Assembly (NCBI GenBank): GCA_030490835.1
Contig: CM059975.1
Span: 55,109,174 to 55,173,173 of the forward strand
Direction of reading: 5' to 3'
Source of the DNA: Annona cherimola
Lineage: Eukaryota > Streptophyta > Magnoliopsida > Magnoliales > Annonaceae
Length of the DNA: 64,000 bases
Positions 21,600 through 33,309 of this stretch are shown piece by piece. A program made the translations under genes and the position numbers. The number at the start of each line of letters is the position of its first letter. Within the stretch, counting starts at the first letter, position 1. The notes under the pieces were generated by a model. That model ran no database searches. It had not been told where the DNA came from and saw nothing but the letters and a program-made list of their open reading frames with translations.

Positions 21600-24217
21600 C
21601 CTCTACAAATCCTGTTCAAGTGCATGCTTTGACCCGGACCGAGTCGTAAGAGCAAGAGGAGAAAGTGGTTATAGGTATGGTTTATATTTTAGGAAATTCG
21701 GCTATAGCTTTATTTGATTCGGGTGCTAGCCATTCATTCATAGCTTGCCAATATGTAACCACACATACACTACTTGTAGAGGAAACTAGTAAGGTAATTC
21801 ATGTAGAATCCCCTGTCTATAGGTTAGCCAGCTCTAGCCAAGTATGTAAGGCATGTCCAATCAGGATAGGGTCAATGAGCCGACCCGATCCTATTACCCA
21901 TGATCGAGTTTGACGTAATACTAGGCATGGATTGGTTAAGCCAATGGGGAGCTACAATTGATTACAAAAACAAGAATGTGCAATTTGAAGCGGCCCCGGA
22001 AAAGGATGTAGCTATTGGAAGGCTAAGGCAGCTTGAAAATTCGACGATACTAATATCCTCTATGAAAGCGGCTAAAATGATCTGCCAAAACTACCAAGCA
22101 TATTTGGTATCAGTAAATGTGATGAAAGAAAAGGAGGTAAAAATAGATCAAATTCAAGTGATTAAGGAATTTTCGGATGTTTTTCCGAAAGAATTGACTG
22201 CCTTACCTCTAGAAAGAGAAATGGATATGACGATCGACATCATACCAGGCACAACTCCAATATCTAAGGCCCCATACCGAATGGCACCTGCAGGGATGAA
22301 TGAGTTGAGAACTCAAATATAGGACCTGTTAGATAAAGATTTTATCAAACCCAGTGTATCTCCTTGGGGAGCTCTGGTGCTATTTGTGAGGAAAAAGGAT
22401 GGAAGTCTTAGATTATGTATTAATTACAGGGAGTTGAACAGGGTTACAGTGAAGAATAAGTACTCATTGCCGAGGATTGATGATTTATTTGATCAGTTGG
22501 AAGGAACTACAACGTTTTCAAAGATTGATTTGCAGTCGGGGTACCATCAGCTAAGAATAAGTCCTACCGATGTTCACAAAACAGCTTTTCGAATAAGGTA
22601 TGGACATTATAAGTTCTTAGTGGTGCATTTTGGACTCACTAATGCCCCTACTGTATTCATAGATATGATGAACAGGGTATTTTGGGATTATTTGGACAAA
22701 TTTGTGGTCATTTTTATTGATGATATCTTGATCTACTCAAAGTCGGAAGAGGAATATGAGATTCATTTAAGAAGGGTATTAGAAAGACTAAGAAAGGAGA
22801 AATTATATGCTAAGTTAAAGAAATGTGAGTTTTGGTTAAAACAAGTAGCATTTTTTGGGCATATAATATCAGAAAAATGTATACAAGTTGACCCTCAGAA
22901 GATTGAGGCAGTATTAAAGTGGCCGAGACCAATGACCATTATAGAAATCATGAGTTTTTTGGGATTGGCAGGCTACTACAGAAGATTTGTGGAAGGTTTT
23001 TCACAGTTATCAGCCCCACTGATGAGGTTGACTCGTAAAGGAGTCAAGTATGTATGGTTTGAAGAATGCGAACGCAGTTCTCAAGAATTGAAGCAACGAT
23101 TGGTAAAAATGCCTATCCTAACCCTACCTGAAGGAAATGAACGATTTGTAGTTTATAGTGATGCTTCAAGGAAGGGACTGGAATGCGTGCTAATGCAGAA
23201 AGGCAAGTTGATAGCTTATGCATCACGGCAGTTAAAGCCCAATGAGGCAAGCTACCCCACTCACGAGTTAAAGCTAGCTGCAGTGGTATTCGCCTTGAAA
23301 ATTTGCAGACGCTACCTGTATGGTGCTAAATGCAAGATTTATACGGATCACAAGAGCCTTAAGTATATTTTCACTCAGAAGGAGTTGAATATGAGACAAC
23401 GGAGATGACTCAAATTACTTAAAAGATTACCATTTGGAGATCCTATACCACCCAAGTAAGGCAAATGTGGTAGCTGATGCATTGAGCAGAAGTGCCAGCA
23501 TAGCGCACTTTATCACAAAAGAGGAAGGATTGTTTCGAGAAATAAGGCAATTAGAACTGATTATATGTCCCCCTGGAGTTCAGGCAAGATTATCACAAAT
23601 GCACATACAATCATCCTTATCTGAACAGATTAAAACTGCACAGCAAGAGGACACAAACCTACATACCTATGTGGAAAGGATGAAGAAAAAGGGGTTGAAT
23701 GAATTCATTGTTGATAAGCGAGGTATGTATTGATACAAAAGTTGCTTATGCATACCTAATTCAGGAGAATTGAAAGAACAAATTCTCAAAGAAGCTCATT
23801 TTTCGCCATTTTCTATGCATCCGGGAAGCACGAAGATGTATCAGGATCTCAAGAAAGTATATTGGTGGAATAATTGAAAAGAAAGATTGTTGAATACGTA
23901 TCAAAATGCTTTACTTGTCAAAGGGTGAAGGCAGATCACCAACGGATGCCGGGAAAGCTACAGTCTTTAGAAATTCCCGAATGGAAATGAGATGACATAA
24001 TAATGGATTTTATGGAAGGATTACATAGGACACAAGCAGGAAATGACTCTATATGGGTGATAGTGGATCGATTATCTAAGATTGCTCATTTTATACCCAT
24101 AAAGAGGACTTTTACAGCTGAAAGATTAGCCAAAGTATATTAAAAGGATATTGTACGACTCTACGGAGTGCCTAAGTCGATAGTATCTGATCGGGATGCA
24201 ACATTCACGTCTCAATT
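21600..24217 (+). pseudogene. pol: pol of gypsy-A (PR-RT-RH-partial IN), broken
   Basis: Protease with ALFDSGASHSF near 21710-21745 and the domain end FDVILGMDWLSQWG at about 21905. RT at 22377-23050 with [12 protein letters not shown] and the catalytic FIDD at 22713-22724. RNase H with VYSDASRKG and [10 protein letters not shown] to about 23400. Integrase from about 23434: the zinc-binding front and the first catalytic region (about 24010) are readable only with many stops, and the sequence breaks off at 24217 just after the second catalytic Asp region (SDRDATFTSQF), before the final Glu. Frame changes near 21895 and 23408 and a stop at 22320 add to the damage. Confidence 0.92.
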
Positions 24218-24219
24218 TT

Positions 24220-24617
24220 GACTCCTTTCTTGGAGTTGCTTCAAATTGCACCTTCTTATTTTTATAATCTATGGTAGCTCCCCATTGACTTAGCCAATCC
24301 ATACCCAATATCACATCGAATTCAGTCATAGGTAATAGAATCAAATCCGCTTCTAGAATCAACGATCCTATCCTAATTGGGCATGCTTTGCATACTTAGC
24401 TAGAACTTGCTAACCTATAAACAGGGGATTCTACATGAATGATCTGATTAGTCTCCTCTACCGGTAGTGCATGAGTGATCACATACTGGCATGCTATGAA
24501 TGAATGGCTAGCACCTGAATCAAACAAGGCTATAACCAAATTTTCTAAAATATAAACCGTACCTGTGACCACCTTTTCCTCCTGTTCTTGAGATTCCGTC
24601 CGGGACAAGGCATGCAC
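24220..24617 (-). pseudogene. Protease of gypsy-D, partial
   Basis: Retropepsin-like domain with ALFDSGASHSF followed by FDVILGMDWLSQWG and the strand KVQFEAT, close to the proteases of gypsy-A and gypsy-C. One stop separates the halves near 24400. It ends abruptly at 24220, the junction with gypsy-A, so no RT follows. Confidence 0.9.
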
Positions 24618-24699
24618 ATGTACTGGATTCGTAGAAGTTTCCTGCTTATTTGTTGCTCCGGGTATTCTGAGTTGAGCAGGTCTTCCACGTCCTCGCGAT

Positions 24700-25961
24700 G
24701 TTTACGCTTTATTTAGGTAATTCGGGGCAATGTGACCTGTCTGATCACAGATATAAAATTTAACAACCTTTGCTTCTCCCGTCCTGCACTCCTTGGCGAT
24801 ATGACCCGTTTGTCCACATTTCTAGCACCGGTTCGAGCCCTTTAAACACTCGCCTGTATGTCGCTTTTGATATTTTCTACATAGCGACGAGCTTTTCTTA
24901 TTTGGGATTCCTTTTCCCTTTCTCACATTTCCTTTTCTAGCCTTTTCCTTCCCGGTTTCCATTTCCTTAGTACCCATGTTGAACATTCTTGAGCCCAATC
25001 TTAGTTCTTGTGTTCTTAAAGCCACAATTTCTAATGCCCTTGCTCTCTCGAGACTTAAAGCATAATCCTTGATTAATAGAGGGGCAATACTTTCCCGAAG
25101 ATATGGCCTCAATCCTTGTTGCAATCTTTGTGCCTTATTTCTCGGCACATTTGCAATCCAAGGCACATACCTAACCAGAGCATCGAATTTTGTGGCGTAC
25201 TCGGTGACCGTCATCCTCCCTTGGTAAAGTTTTTCAAATTCTATCACCTTTTGACTCTGTAATCCAACAGGAAGGTATTCTTTGTTAAACTCTTCAACAA
25301 ACGTTTTCCAAGACACTTTTTCCGGTCATGGCATTGTAATCCACATTGTCTCCCACCATTTGTGTGCATCCTTCGCTAATAAATGAGTAGCACACAATAC
25401 CTTTTGATGGTCATTGCACGGAGATTTCCTGAATAATTTTTTGATCTCCGTCATCCATTGTTCTGCTTGCACCGGGTCGGGTTCTCCGGAAAACTTCGGG
25501 GGTCGTTGTGCTAGAAATGCATTGATTGCTCTTCTATCAGCTTCCATTAGCTAATTTTCATCTCTTAGTGGTGCCGATGTGGAAATGGGGTCCGCCATTG
25601 GAGTAGGTCTTTCCCTTTCTGTACTACCCAACTGAGCTTGTTGAGTTCTTTCCCATAGTCCTTGAATTATCTCGGAAGTTTGTGCTGCCCAATCCCCAGT
25701 GGCTTGCTACATCGCTTCTTTTACTGTTGCAGCCACTCTTTCCTCTATGAGTCTAGCCTGCCTTGACTCAGTTTCTTCTTCTATGTTTTTGTCAGGGCTT
25801 CCATCAATTCTCCTTTGCTGATTTCATTGAGTAGGTCCTTGTATCACAAGCCTTCCTCTCTTAGGCCTACTAGAATCGCTAACTTCATGTTGGCTTGGAA
25901 TCTTTGTAGATGTTTCTTTTCCTTTATTTTTTCTTAGTCCTGACCGTGTCTCCACCATCAT
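24700..25961 (-). pseudogene. gag: gag of gypsy-D, broken
   Basis: Starts at the MMVETRSG methionines (ATG at 25961-25959), equivalent to the gypsy-A start. Capsid core (PPKFSGEPDPVQAEQWM) near 25500, then FVEEFNKEYLPVGLQSQ and RMTVTEYATKFDALVRYVPW near 25100-25310, then a basic region and CCHC knuckles near 24740-24860. In-frame stops near 25824, 25710, 25553 and 25325 are mostly TAG or TAA at former glutamine or tryptophan codons, the pattern expected from C-to-T decay of methylated DNA. Downstream neighbour is protease; upstream neighbour is ORF-X. Confidence 0.9.
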
Positions 25962-26313
25962 GCTATTCTGGGTATATAAAAGCACATATTTTTCATTTAT
26001 AATTAATGTTAGGTCATACACATTTCATTATCATATGGTCAACAATCAATTCACTCAATCACAATCATATCATATCATTCAAGCTGATTCATTCATATTT
26101 TAAGACTTTTAAGTACAACTATATCAACATATTCATTCATAACCATCATATTCACATCATTTCATCCATAGTCACTACATATGAGGATATAGAAGACTTA
26201 TGTACACATGGCATAGCACACATACATTACTTATGAACATATCAGCTACCATGGAAACCATATTGTCATCAAGTCATAATTATACAGACGCAAGCTTAGA
26301 AAAGTAAAAAGGT
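25962..26313 (-). other. Region between ORF-X and gag of gypsy-D
   Basis: Non-coding spacer of about 350 bases. Next to gag, on the minus strand, stand CTAAC (26012-26008), TATGTGCTT and ATATACCCAG ending at 25968, seven bases before the gag ATG; gypsy-A has the same arrangement. It could be a branch point and splice acceptor. Confidence 0.5.
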
Positions 26314-27018
26314 TCATCGCCTGCCTGGGCCTCTCCTTATGTATCGTCTACAACTAGGTGGAACTTGTGAGGGTGCCTCGGTGATCATGGTAGTGTCGGA
26401 CCACGCACGGACCTCTTCCTCTCCACTGTCGTCATCATTATCCTCATCATCATCCTCTTCCTCACATACTCATCTACCTCCTCCTCTACTTCCTCTTCTT
26501 GTCCTTCTTCTTCCTCCACAGGCTCGAGGAATTCCATGGGATCATCATCATCATTAACTTCCTTAAGTAAGGCAATCTCACCTGTCTTTTCAGATATGTG
26601 AAGCATTACCTCACCGGGTCGAGGAGCTGCAGGTACCTCAATGACTCCCTCAGCACGACGCTCTTCAACATAGAGGGTCATTTCTTTCTCTCTCTGGTGA
26701 ATCCTATCCCAACTTACCCCATACCGGAACTGGACACACCCATGAACAAACCTGTTCCACGGACCTGAGTCAAGTGGTGTAGGTGCTAGAATCTTTTTCT
26801 AAAAATCTTAAAGGTCTTGTCGAAACACATTACCTGTAGGAACACGGGGAGACCGTGGGACACCAAGATAAGTTCCTGGAAGAACTCGTGCTCTATATCC
26901 ATAACTCGAGGACTCTCCTAGACTTTGTCTGTGCTGGGTTGGGGGGACATGATGACTTCCTTGAGGTTGGATAGGAGTCCGTCTAGGTGAAAATCCTAGG
27001 GGAACTGCTGGGAACTGT
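26314..27018 (-). pseudogene. ORF-X of gypsy-D, N-terminus lost, broken
   Basis: The counterpart of the ORF at 15793-16613. From the Athila border it reads a proline-rich part (FPAVPLGFSPRRTPIQP), then W-N-R-F and VQFRYG followed by SWDRIHQREKE, then an acidic Glu/Asp run around 26410-26530 and the basic end RRYIRRGPGRR before TGA at 26316-26314. Residues kept in both copies cluster in the central region and at the extreme C-terminus. A stop near 26808 and a shift in the acidic tract break it. The apparent start MLNMSYQ belongs to the inserted Athila LTR and not to this gene. The product is unknown. Confidence 0.7.
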
Positions 27019-28487
27019 TGATAACTCATATTTAACATGGCCCATTTCAGACTTAATTTGTGTGTTAGTTCAAGAGATTTGGCTTAGTTTGCACTCTTTT
27101 AGCTTAATTTTCATCCACTTTGCGTTTTAGGAGCATTAATTAGTTTTTAGGCAATTTTAGCATTATTTAGGCATTTTTAGTTTATTTGTTTAGTTTTTCC
27201 ATCTTTTGCAGGAAGGACGGGACGTACGTTGGCAGAGTGGACGAGTTGAATGTCAGCTGAGGCATCCAGAACCAGACAGTTGGCGCCTAGGCGCCACCCA
27301 GGGGCGCCCAGGTGCCACTTCTCTACATGAAATCCAAGTCAGAAGCCAGTGCAAAAATTCTTAGGGTTCCAGAATGTGTCTAAACTGCTCAGTACACAGA
27401 GAGTTGGTGCCAAGGCGCTAGCTGGGGGCGTCCAGGTGCCAATACGCATCCGTATGCGAATATTCCACTGCGTAAGCTGCGCAAAAAGGGACTTCATATA
27501 TAGACCCTAGGGGTTCGCACGCGAAACAGAGGAAAGGAGAGCCGGAGAACGAACTACAGTGCAAGAGAAAGCGGGAATCAAGATTAAAGCTCGGATTGAA
27601 GAAGGAATTCAAGTCCCGTTGGTGGAAACCGCCGGAAAACAGTTTTTCTTATTCTTTTCAATTTTCTTTCTCTGCCTTATGGATACTTTTTATATGGATG
27701 TAGTGGTTGTTAAGATCATTTCTTTGAACTAAACCTCCATTAGATGGATAGTTAGGATGAATTGAATTCTAAACTGTATTATTTCTTGGTTCTTAGAATA
27801 TTCAGGAATGAATACTTAAGCTTATATACATGATTGTGTATGATTTACCTTTGCATGTGTGAGTATAATGCTTTTACAAGATTAGCTACCTTGTAAGATG
27901 ATTTAATTGCTTGATTTACCCTTGGAAAAGGGAGATCTTTGCCAGATCCATGTGCAAAGCACAGGTTTCGACCTTTGTGTAAGGAGAGTTGTTTAACGGA
28001 TAGGAATATACCGTTAAACCCTGTGTAGTCATTATACAAGTTATGAACTTATCAATTTCACTTTATTTAATGGCATGGGAACATAACACTTAAATAGGGT
28101 GTAATTAGTTTTATATACTGTTGGAAGACATATATGGAGATACATGAACTTGGGCTAGTAAATTCATATGCAATTCGATTAACAAGAACTAGAGCAATAT
28201 AGTTTAGATTCAAGGATTCCGATCTATCCATCTGCCATCCCTAATCAGTAAACCCGTTTTAGTATCCAGTAGTCTCATATCTCTACTCTAATTTCCCCTT
28301 GCAATTATTAGTTTAATAGGAACACAAACTCAGAATTTCACAACCCTCGAAAGCAGTTAAGCTAAATAATAATTCCGGTCTACAAATCCTCGTGGGAACG
28401 ATACTCTCCTCACTCTTTATTACTTGACACGGCACGTATACTTGCGTAAATAGCGAGCATTTTAATTGACATATACACAGCTCGTCA
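27019..28487 (+). repeat. Athila-type 5' LTR
   Basis: Begins TGATAACTC and ends CTCGTCA just before the primer site. Contains the palindrome GGCGCCTAGGCGCC at 27282-27295 and a degenerate copy at about 27415. The second arm of the terminal hairpin found in the 3' LTR is deleted here. Small frames at 27418-27612 and 27845-28039 on the minus strand are not genes. Confidence 0.88.
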
Positions 28488-28493
28488 AGTTTT

Positions 28494-28511
28494 TGGCGCC
28501 GTTGCCGGGGA
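28494..28511 (+). promoter_or_regulatory. Primer-binding site, tRNA-Asp type
   Basis: TGGCGCCGTTGCCGGGGA six bases after the LTR end. This site, complementary to the 3' end of tRNA-Asp, is characteristic of Athila-group elements. Confidence 0.88.
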
Positions 28512-28673
28512 TCTGCTTAACCAATTATATTTAGTTTTTTTGCTTGCTTGTACAATTCTATAGAACATCTTCTTTTCATTATTTCTTTTAGATTAGAATT
28601 TCTTTTTTTTTCTTTTCTCTTTTCTTTCTGCTAGTTCAAATTCATTAGTTTTTGCAGAATTATCACATATTGC

Positions 28674-30374
28674 ATGCGCTGAGGCAGAGCCGAAAAGGAG
28701 ACTTTCATTCCTTTCGATCCAGAACCCGAAAGAACCTATTTGAGAAGGCGTCGAAAGAGCAAGGAGGCTAGAAACCAACAGCTTATGATGGAGCGTATCG
28801 AGAACCAAGACAATAACGTCCATGCAAACCAGCCGGAAAACTAGAGGATCGAGATCCCGAATCATCCACCCCAAGATGATTTGGACCAGCCAATTTGGGA
28901 TCTGATTGCGCTTGGCCAAAATGCTGTTCAGACTAGTATTGCACCTCCTTCGATCGACACCAATAATTTTGAAATCAAACCGGTGATTTTCTAAATGCTT
29001 CAGTCTATCGGGCAGTTCGGAGGTCTTGCATCTGAAGACCCACACCGCCGTCTACGGAATTTTCTGCAAATTATGAACACTTTCAAGTAGAACGGAGTCT
29101 CCGACAAAGCAATGCGACTTCGAACGTTTCCATTTTCTCTGCGTGATAGAGCTTCTGAGTGGCTAGACTCTTTGCTACCTAACTCCGTCAACACATGGAA
29201 TGACTTGGCTCAGAAATTACTAGAAAAATACTTTCCGCCGGCCAAGTTAGCCAAGCTGAGAATGGATATAGTGTTGTTTAAGCAACACGGCGAGGAGACC
29301 CTATCAGAGGCATGGGATCGTTTCAAAGACCTGCTCTGAAAGTGCCCGCATCATGGAATTCAGCCATGGGTACAAATTCAGATTTTCTATAACGGTCTCC
29401 AAGATTCCACTCGTCACATGGTGGATTCTTCATCTAACGGATCTCTGCTACGAAAAAGTTATCGGGAACGTACGCCCTGCTCAAAAACATGGCGGTCAAC
29501 ACTTATCAATTGCCATCATACAGAAGCAGAGGTGCAGGTCTACTCCAACTGGACATGGTTTCATCGATAAAGGCCCACATCGACGCTTTGTCTCGGCAAA
29601 TTCAGAACTTGTCCAGGCCAGCCAACGTCAGTGCATTAGGGACGTCAACACCACAGCAGTCAACAGTAGCAGACATTTGCACGTGGTGAGGTGAATTCGG
29701 CCATCCTAGTGATGAATGTGCCTCCAACCCGAAGTCTAGCTAATCGGTATGGAAACAACTACAACCCAAATTCGAGAAATCATCTTAACTTCTCATGGAA
29801 CAACCAGACTAGGCCGAATCAGCCACCTAGATTCCCGCAACAGCAGCCGCAGCAACAGCCTACAAGACCAATGCAGTTCACTCCACCACTGCGAGAAGAA
29901 AAGAAATCGAATCTGGAAAATCTCTTCATGAAGTTTATGCAATCCCAGATCACGACGAACAGGAACTTGGAAGCTCAGATAGGCCAACTGGCCTCAGCCC
30001 TGAACAATCGACCCCCAGGATCGTTGCCGAGCGACACCGAGCAAAACTCGAAAGGCAAAGGCAAAGAATAAGTCCAAGCAGCCACATTGCGTAGTGGAAA
30101 GCAGTTACCCGACCCAACTCCACCAGAGTTGGTGACTGAACCCACTAACCCTCTGATTCAGCAATCACAGGAGACAAAGGAACCGGCTGCAACTCAGAAC
30201 CAATCAGATGCTGAAATCGCCACAAATCCAAGGCAGCCTCCTCCATTTCCTCAGCGATTCAAAAAATCTAAAAAGGAGGGCCAGTTCAAGAAATTTCTCG
30301 AGGTACTGAAGCAACTGCACATTAATATACCTCCCGTTGAAGCCTTAGAACAAATGCCGGCTACGCTAAATTGA
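28674..30374 (+). pseudogene. gag: gag of the Athila-type element, broken
   Basis: The frame starts at ATG 28674 and is stopped at the third codon (TGA 28680-28682). Recognisable: an arginine-rich start (RRRRKSKEA), capsid core with LRTFPFSLRDRASEWLDSL and KYFPPAKLAKLR at 29118-29275, a degenerate CCHC knuckle near 29677-29720 with its second Cys codon now TGA, the asparagine-rich YNPNSRNHLNFSWNN at about 29770, a Gln/Pro-rich linker, then FMKFMQSQ and LEAQIGQLASALN. Frame shifts lie near 29466 and 29735; further stops at 28843, 28993, 29088, 29337, 30069 and 30372. The spacer 28512-28673 holds nothing clear. Confidence 0.88.
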
Positions 30375-30375
30375 T

Positions 30376-31276
30376 AAAAGACGTGCTATCAAAGAAAAGG
30401 CGGTTGACGGAATTCGAGACAGTGGCACTAACAGAGGAAACCAGTGCAAGGGTGCAGAGGAAGCTTCCTCCTAAACTCAAGGACCTCGGGAGTTTCACAA
30501 TCCCCTGCACAATTGGCAACCAGTATTTCGGGAGAGCGTTATGCGACTTAGGAGCCAGCATTAATCTCATGCCTAATTCCATTTTCAGAAAGCTAGGCCT
30601 CGGGGAAGCTCGACCTACCACCGTGACGCTACAACTGGCAGATCAATCCATTACATACCCGGAAGGTATTATTGAGGATGTCCTTGTCAAGGTGGACAAA
30701 TTCATTTTTCCGACAGATTTTATTATCTTGGATTATGAAGAAGATTGAGACGTACCCATTATTCTCGGTCGGCCTTTTCTAGCAATGGGCAAAGAGATAA
30801 TCAATGTACGAGCCAGAGAATTAACCATGCAGGTGCAAAATGAAAAGGTTACATTCAAAGTACTCAAGCCTATACACAGCCCGACTAACCCAGAGGATTG
30901 CTTAAGGGTTGATATGGGCAATTTAGAGGTTCAAAAGCTGCCTCAAGCTAGTTTTGAGGAAGACCAAGAGGAGATTGTGAATAAGGGCCATAAATTATCG
31001 GCCGGTGTTAAAGGCCGACTCGTTGGTTACATCGGGCCTAAACAAATAACCAAGTCATTGGGAAGTCAAGACATGGATATTAAATCCAATAAAGGAATAG
31101 GGGAGTTTACATTTGATAAAACTGGAACGTTTCATATCAAAATACCCCTATCTAATCGGCCGAAAAATCAAATTTGGCACAACTTCATGGAACAATGGGC
31201 TAAGATCAGATTGGAACTTCCAGGTTGCAGTCCTAATGGCTGGGAGTCCGTGGTGGAAAAATTGAAAAAGGATTGA
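30376..31276 (+). pseudogene. Protease plus C-terminal tail of the Athila-type element
   Basis: Athila/Tat-type aspartic protease: a lead-in helix region, then CDLGASINLMP at about 30543-30575 with the catalytic D, LQLADQSITYPEG, FIILDYEED and IILGRPFLA. A single TGA at 30746-30748 interrupts it. After the protease comes about 165 codons of non-RT sequence ending in a clean stop at 31274-31276, followed by the GGAGGCAACCC motif. This tail is where RT would start in a full element, so the coding part is a compact gag-protease unit. Confidence 0.88.
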
Positions 31277-32278
31277 ATAGCAGAAGCATCAGGCTGAGGA
31301 CGTTAAGCTTAGCGCTGATTAGGAGGCAACCCATTGTTTGGTTCCAGTTTGATTTGCAATTTTGTTGTTATTTTTTATTTTATTTTATTTATTTTTATTT
31401 ATATGCCCATATAAATATATATATATATGAACGGCGCCTAGGCGCCGAAGGGGGGCGCCCCGGCACTGGGTCGTGGACAGCACGACCCGGACGACCTATA
31501 AAGCTTTGGGTTAGGGTTTAAACCCTAACCCTCACGCCCCGGTGCCGTTTTTCTCTCCCCTTCTCATTTTCGAATCCTATCAAAGTATTTCCAAGAAATT
31601 TCACCCTCAATCCAACTACATTTGCACCTCAATCTCTTCCTCATTTCATTCATCTCATTTTCCATTCCGTTTCCGTTCTTCCCCCTTTGCTTAGATCCAA
31701 TCAAATCCATCCTAAAATCTAGTTTTTCATCACCAAAGCCTAAGCCCCACACTTATTCCAGCATTCCAAACATTTCCCCTTTGATTTGGGCTCCATCTTG
31801 AGCCATTCCATCTTCATTTTCTTTGCCCCAGTGTCGAATACCGCTGTCAGTAGATCGGCGCCTAGGCGCCGCCATCTCCGCGCCCCGGCGCCAGTGTAGA
31901 ACCTTGGCAATTTCGAATTCTCAGGCGGAAAGCTTTGTGGGTAAAATTCTCCATTTCTTGGTGCATTCTAATTGCTTTGAAGTGATTTGGTAACTGTTTG
32001 AGTGGAAAATTGGATCGAATTGCTACGTTTTTGTGGATTGGTTTATGGATTGGAGGTTGATTTGAGTGGATAGTTCTCTGGTTAAACTTGTGGATTGAGT
32101 TACTTGGAATTGGTTGGTACTTGTTTGCCATTGGTTGCAAGGTGATTGTTTCAGGTGCATTTGGTTAGTACTTGTTGAACTGCTTGCTGGATTGCCTGGG
32201 TGTGTATTGGTTTGTTGGATTGCTTGGTTGCGTTGAATTTCTGTTTGCAAGGATTGTTTGAAATTGCTTGGCTGCAAC
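31277..32278 (+). promoter_or_regulatory. Internal promoter-like region before the second ORF
   Basis: Holds an AT microsatellite (31411-31428), two 16-bp palindromes CGGCGCCTAGGCGCCG (31432-31447, 31856-31871), a TATA box TATAAAG at 31497-31503, directly followed by a 24-bp palindrome at 31508-31531 built of GGGTTAGGGTTT and its complement AAACCCTAACCC (telo-box), and then a pyrimidine-rich leader. A possible leader intron runs from GGTAAAATT (GT at 31941) to TTTCAG (32154). Telo-boxes near TATA boxes are known in plant promoters. The combination suggests separate transcription of the ORF at 32279. Confidence 0.5.
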
Positions 32279-33309
32279 ATGGCTTCATCATCATCAACCA
32301 AGAGGAAGAAAGTTCAGGAACCCATCGAATTCGACGCAAACTGGTTTATGTCTGCTCAGGCATTCAAGCGGTACATAGACTCGCTTCAGAAGCGACACCT
32401 AATTCCTGAACGAGGAATAAAGATTATCTCTTTCTCCGACAACTTCATCAATGCACTGAACGCTCGAGGGTGGCAAAAATTCCTCGCACAGCCTGAGTCT
32501 GCAATAGTGCCAGTGGTGAAAGAGTTCTATGCCAATGCCGTAGAACATGAGCAGGGCAGGGTGAAGGTCCGAGGCAAGATCGTCCTGTTTCATGCTGAAG
32601 CGATCAACTCCTTTTACAAATTGGGCTCTTTTGACTATCCGACCAGTATGAGGAGTTTTTGGAGGGAGAAGGTCGAGATGTCAACTCTATCACCGAGCAT
32701 ATCTGCCAACGACCTCCGACATGGAAATCAACGGGAGGCCAACTCACATCATTCAAGCGCAGCGAGATGATGTACAACGGCTGAATGTTTTTCCATTTTA
32801 TTTTAGCCCGGATGATGCCATCGACCCACGTCAGCGAGGTGACGATGGACAGAGCGCTGCTACTACATGCCATCTACGGCGGCATGACGATAGATGTAGG
32901 TCGCCTTATCTACCAGTAGATATGTTCCTGTGCGGCCGCACCCCGGGGCAGCTACTACTTCCCATCTCTCATCACCGAGCTCTGCAAGTGGGCAGGCGCC
33001 AAATGGGAGCCGACGGAGGAAGTCCTGAATTGTCAGGCCATCATTGACGACCTCTCCTACCGCACCCAGCCATGGATCCGCACCACCACCACGCGTCCCA
33101 GACCGGCTCCACCTACAGCGGGTCCATCCTCACAGCCGTTATCCACAGCCGAGAGGCTAACAAACTTGGAGAATCAGGTAGCAGCCCAAGCCAGGTACCA
33201 ACGGCAGCATGACCGGGCGATGGAGGCCTACCTACGACGGATAGCGGAGGACCGCCAGATTGACATCTCCACCCTCCCACCTTTTTCGCCGACGCCGCCA
33301 GAGGTCTGA
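32279..33309 (+). pseudogene. Second ORF of the Athila-type element, plant transposon-protein-like
   Basis: About 340 codons in the env-like position between protease and 3' polypurine tract. It starts MASSSSTKRKKVQEPIEFD, a basic, possibly nuclear-targeting start. The region WQKFLAQPESAIVPVVKEFY and VRGKIVLFHAEAINSFYKL resembles the domain often annotated as putative plant transposon protein (Pfam Transposase_32, recalled, not searched). The later part has LLHAIYGGMTIDVGRLIY, a Pro/Thr-rich linker and a short coiled-coil-like RLTNLENQVAAQARYQRQHD. Damage: a two-base frame change near 32637, TGA at 32782-32784, TAG at 32917-32919; the natural stop is TGA 33307-33309. No transmembrane segment is seen, so this is not an obvious envelope protein. 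Confidence 0.65.

Larger units (their letters stand above)
3056..24217 (+). mobile_element. gypsy-A: Tekay/Del-like Ty3/gypsy element, nested and truncated
   Basis: Order: LTR (3056-5612 plus 14405-15626), primer site 15634-15645, ORF-X 15793-16613, gag from 20291, protease, RT, RNase H and the front of integrase to 24217. Two later insertions interrupt it: copia-1 in the LTR and a solo LTR between ORF-X and gag. The gag, protease and RT sequences resemble the Tekay/Del branch; a chromodomain could not be checked because integrase is cut before its end. The 3' LTR is missing, replaced by the inverted gypsy-D. Many stops and shifts show it is inactive. Confidence 0.85.

Noticed and set aside
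24218..27018. gypsy-D as the inverted half of gypsy-A through autointegration
   Set aside because: LTR starts differ (TGTAATACCC against TGTGAAACC) and gag and ORF-X differ at many residues, so they are two distinct copies.
26808..27038. Start of ORF-X at MLNMSYQ in gypsy-D
   Set aside because: The first seven codons are encoded by the inserted Athila LTR; the true N-terminus was lost.
31508..31531. Interstitial telomere repeat array
   Set aside because: Only two opposed telo-box motifs in a 24-bp palindrome, not a tandem telomere tract.
32279..33309. Envelope gene of a retrovirus-like element
   Set aside because: Env-like position only; no signal peptide, transmembrane segment or cleavage site is visible, and the sequence resembles a plant transposon-protein domain.
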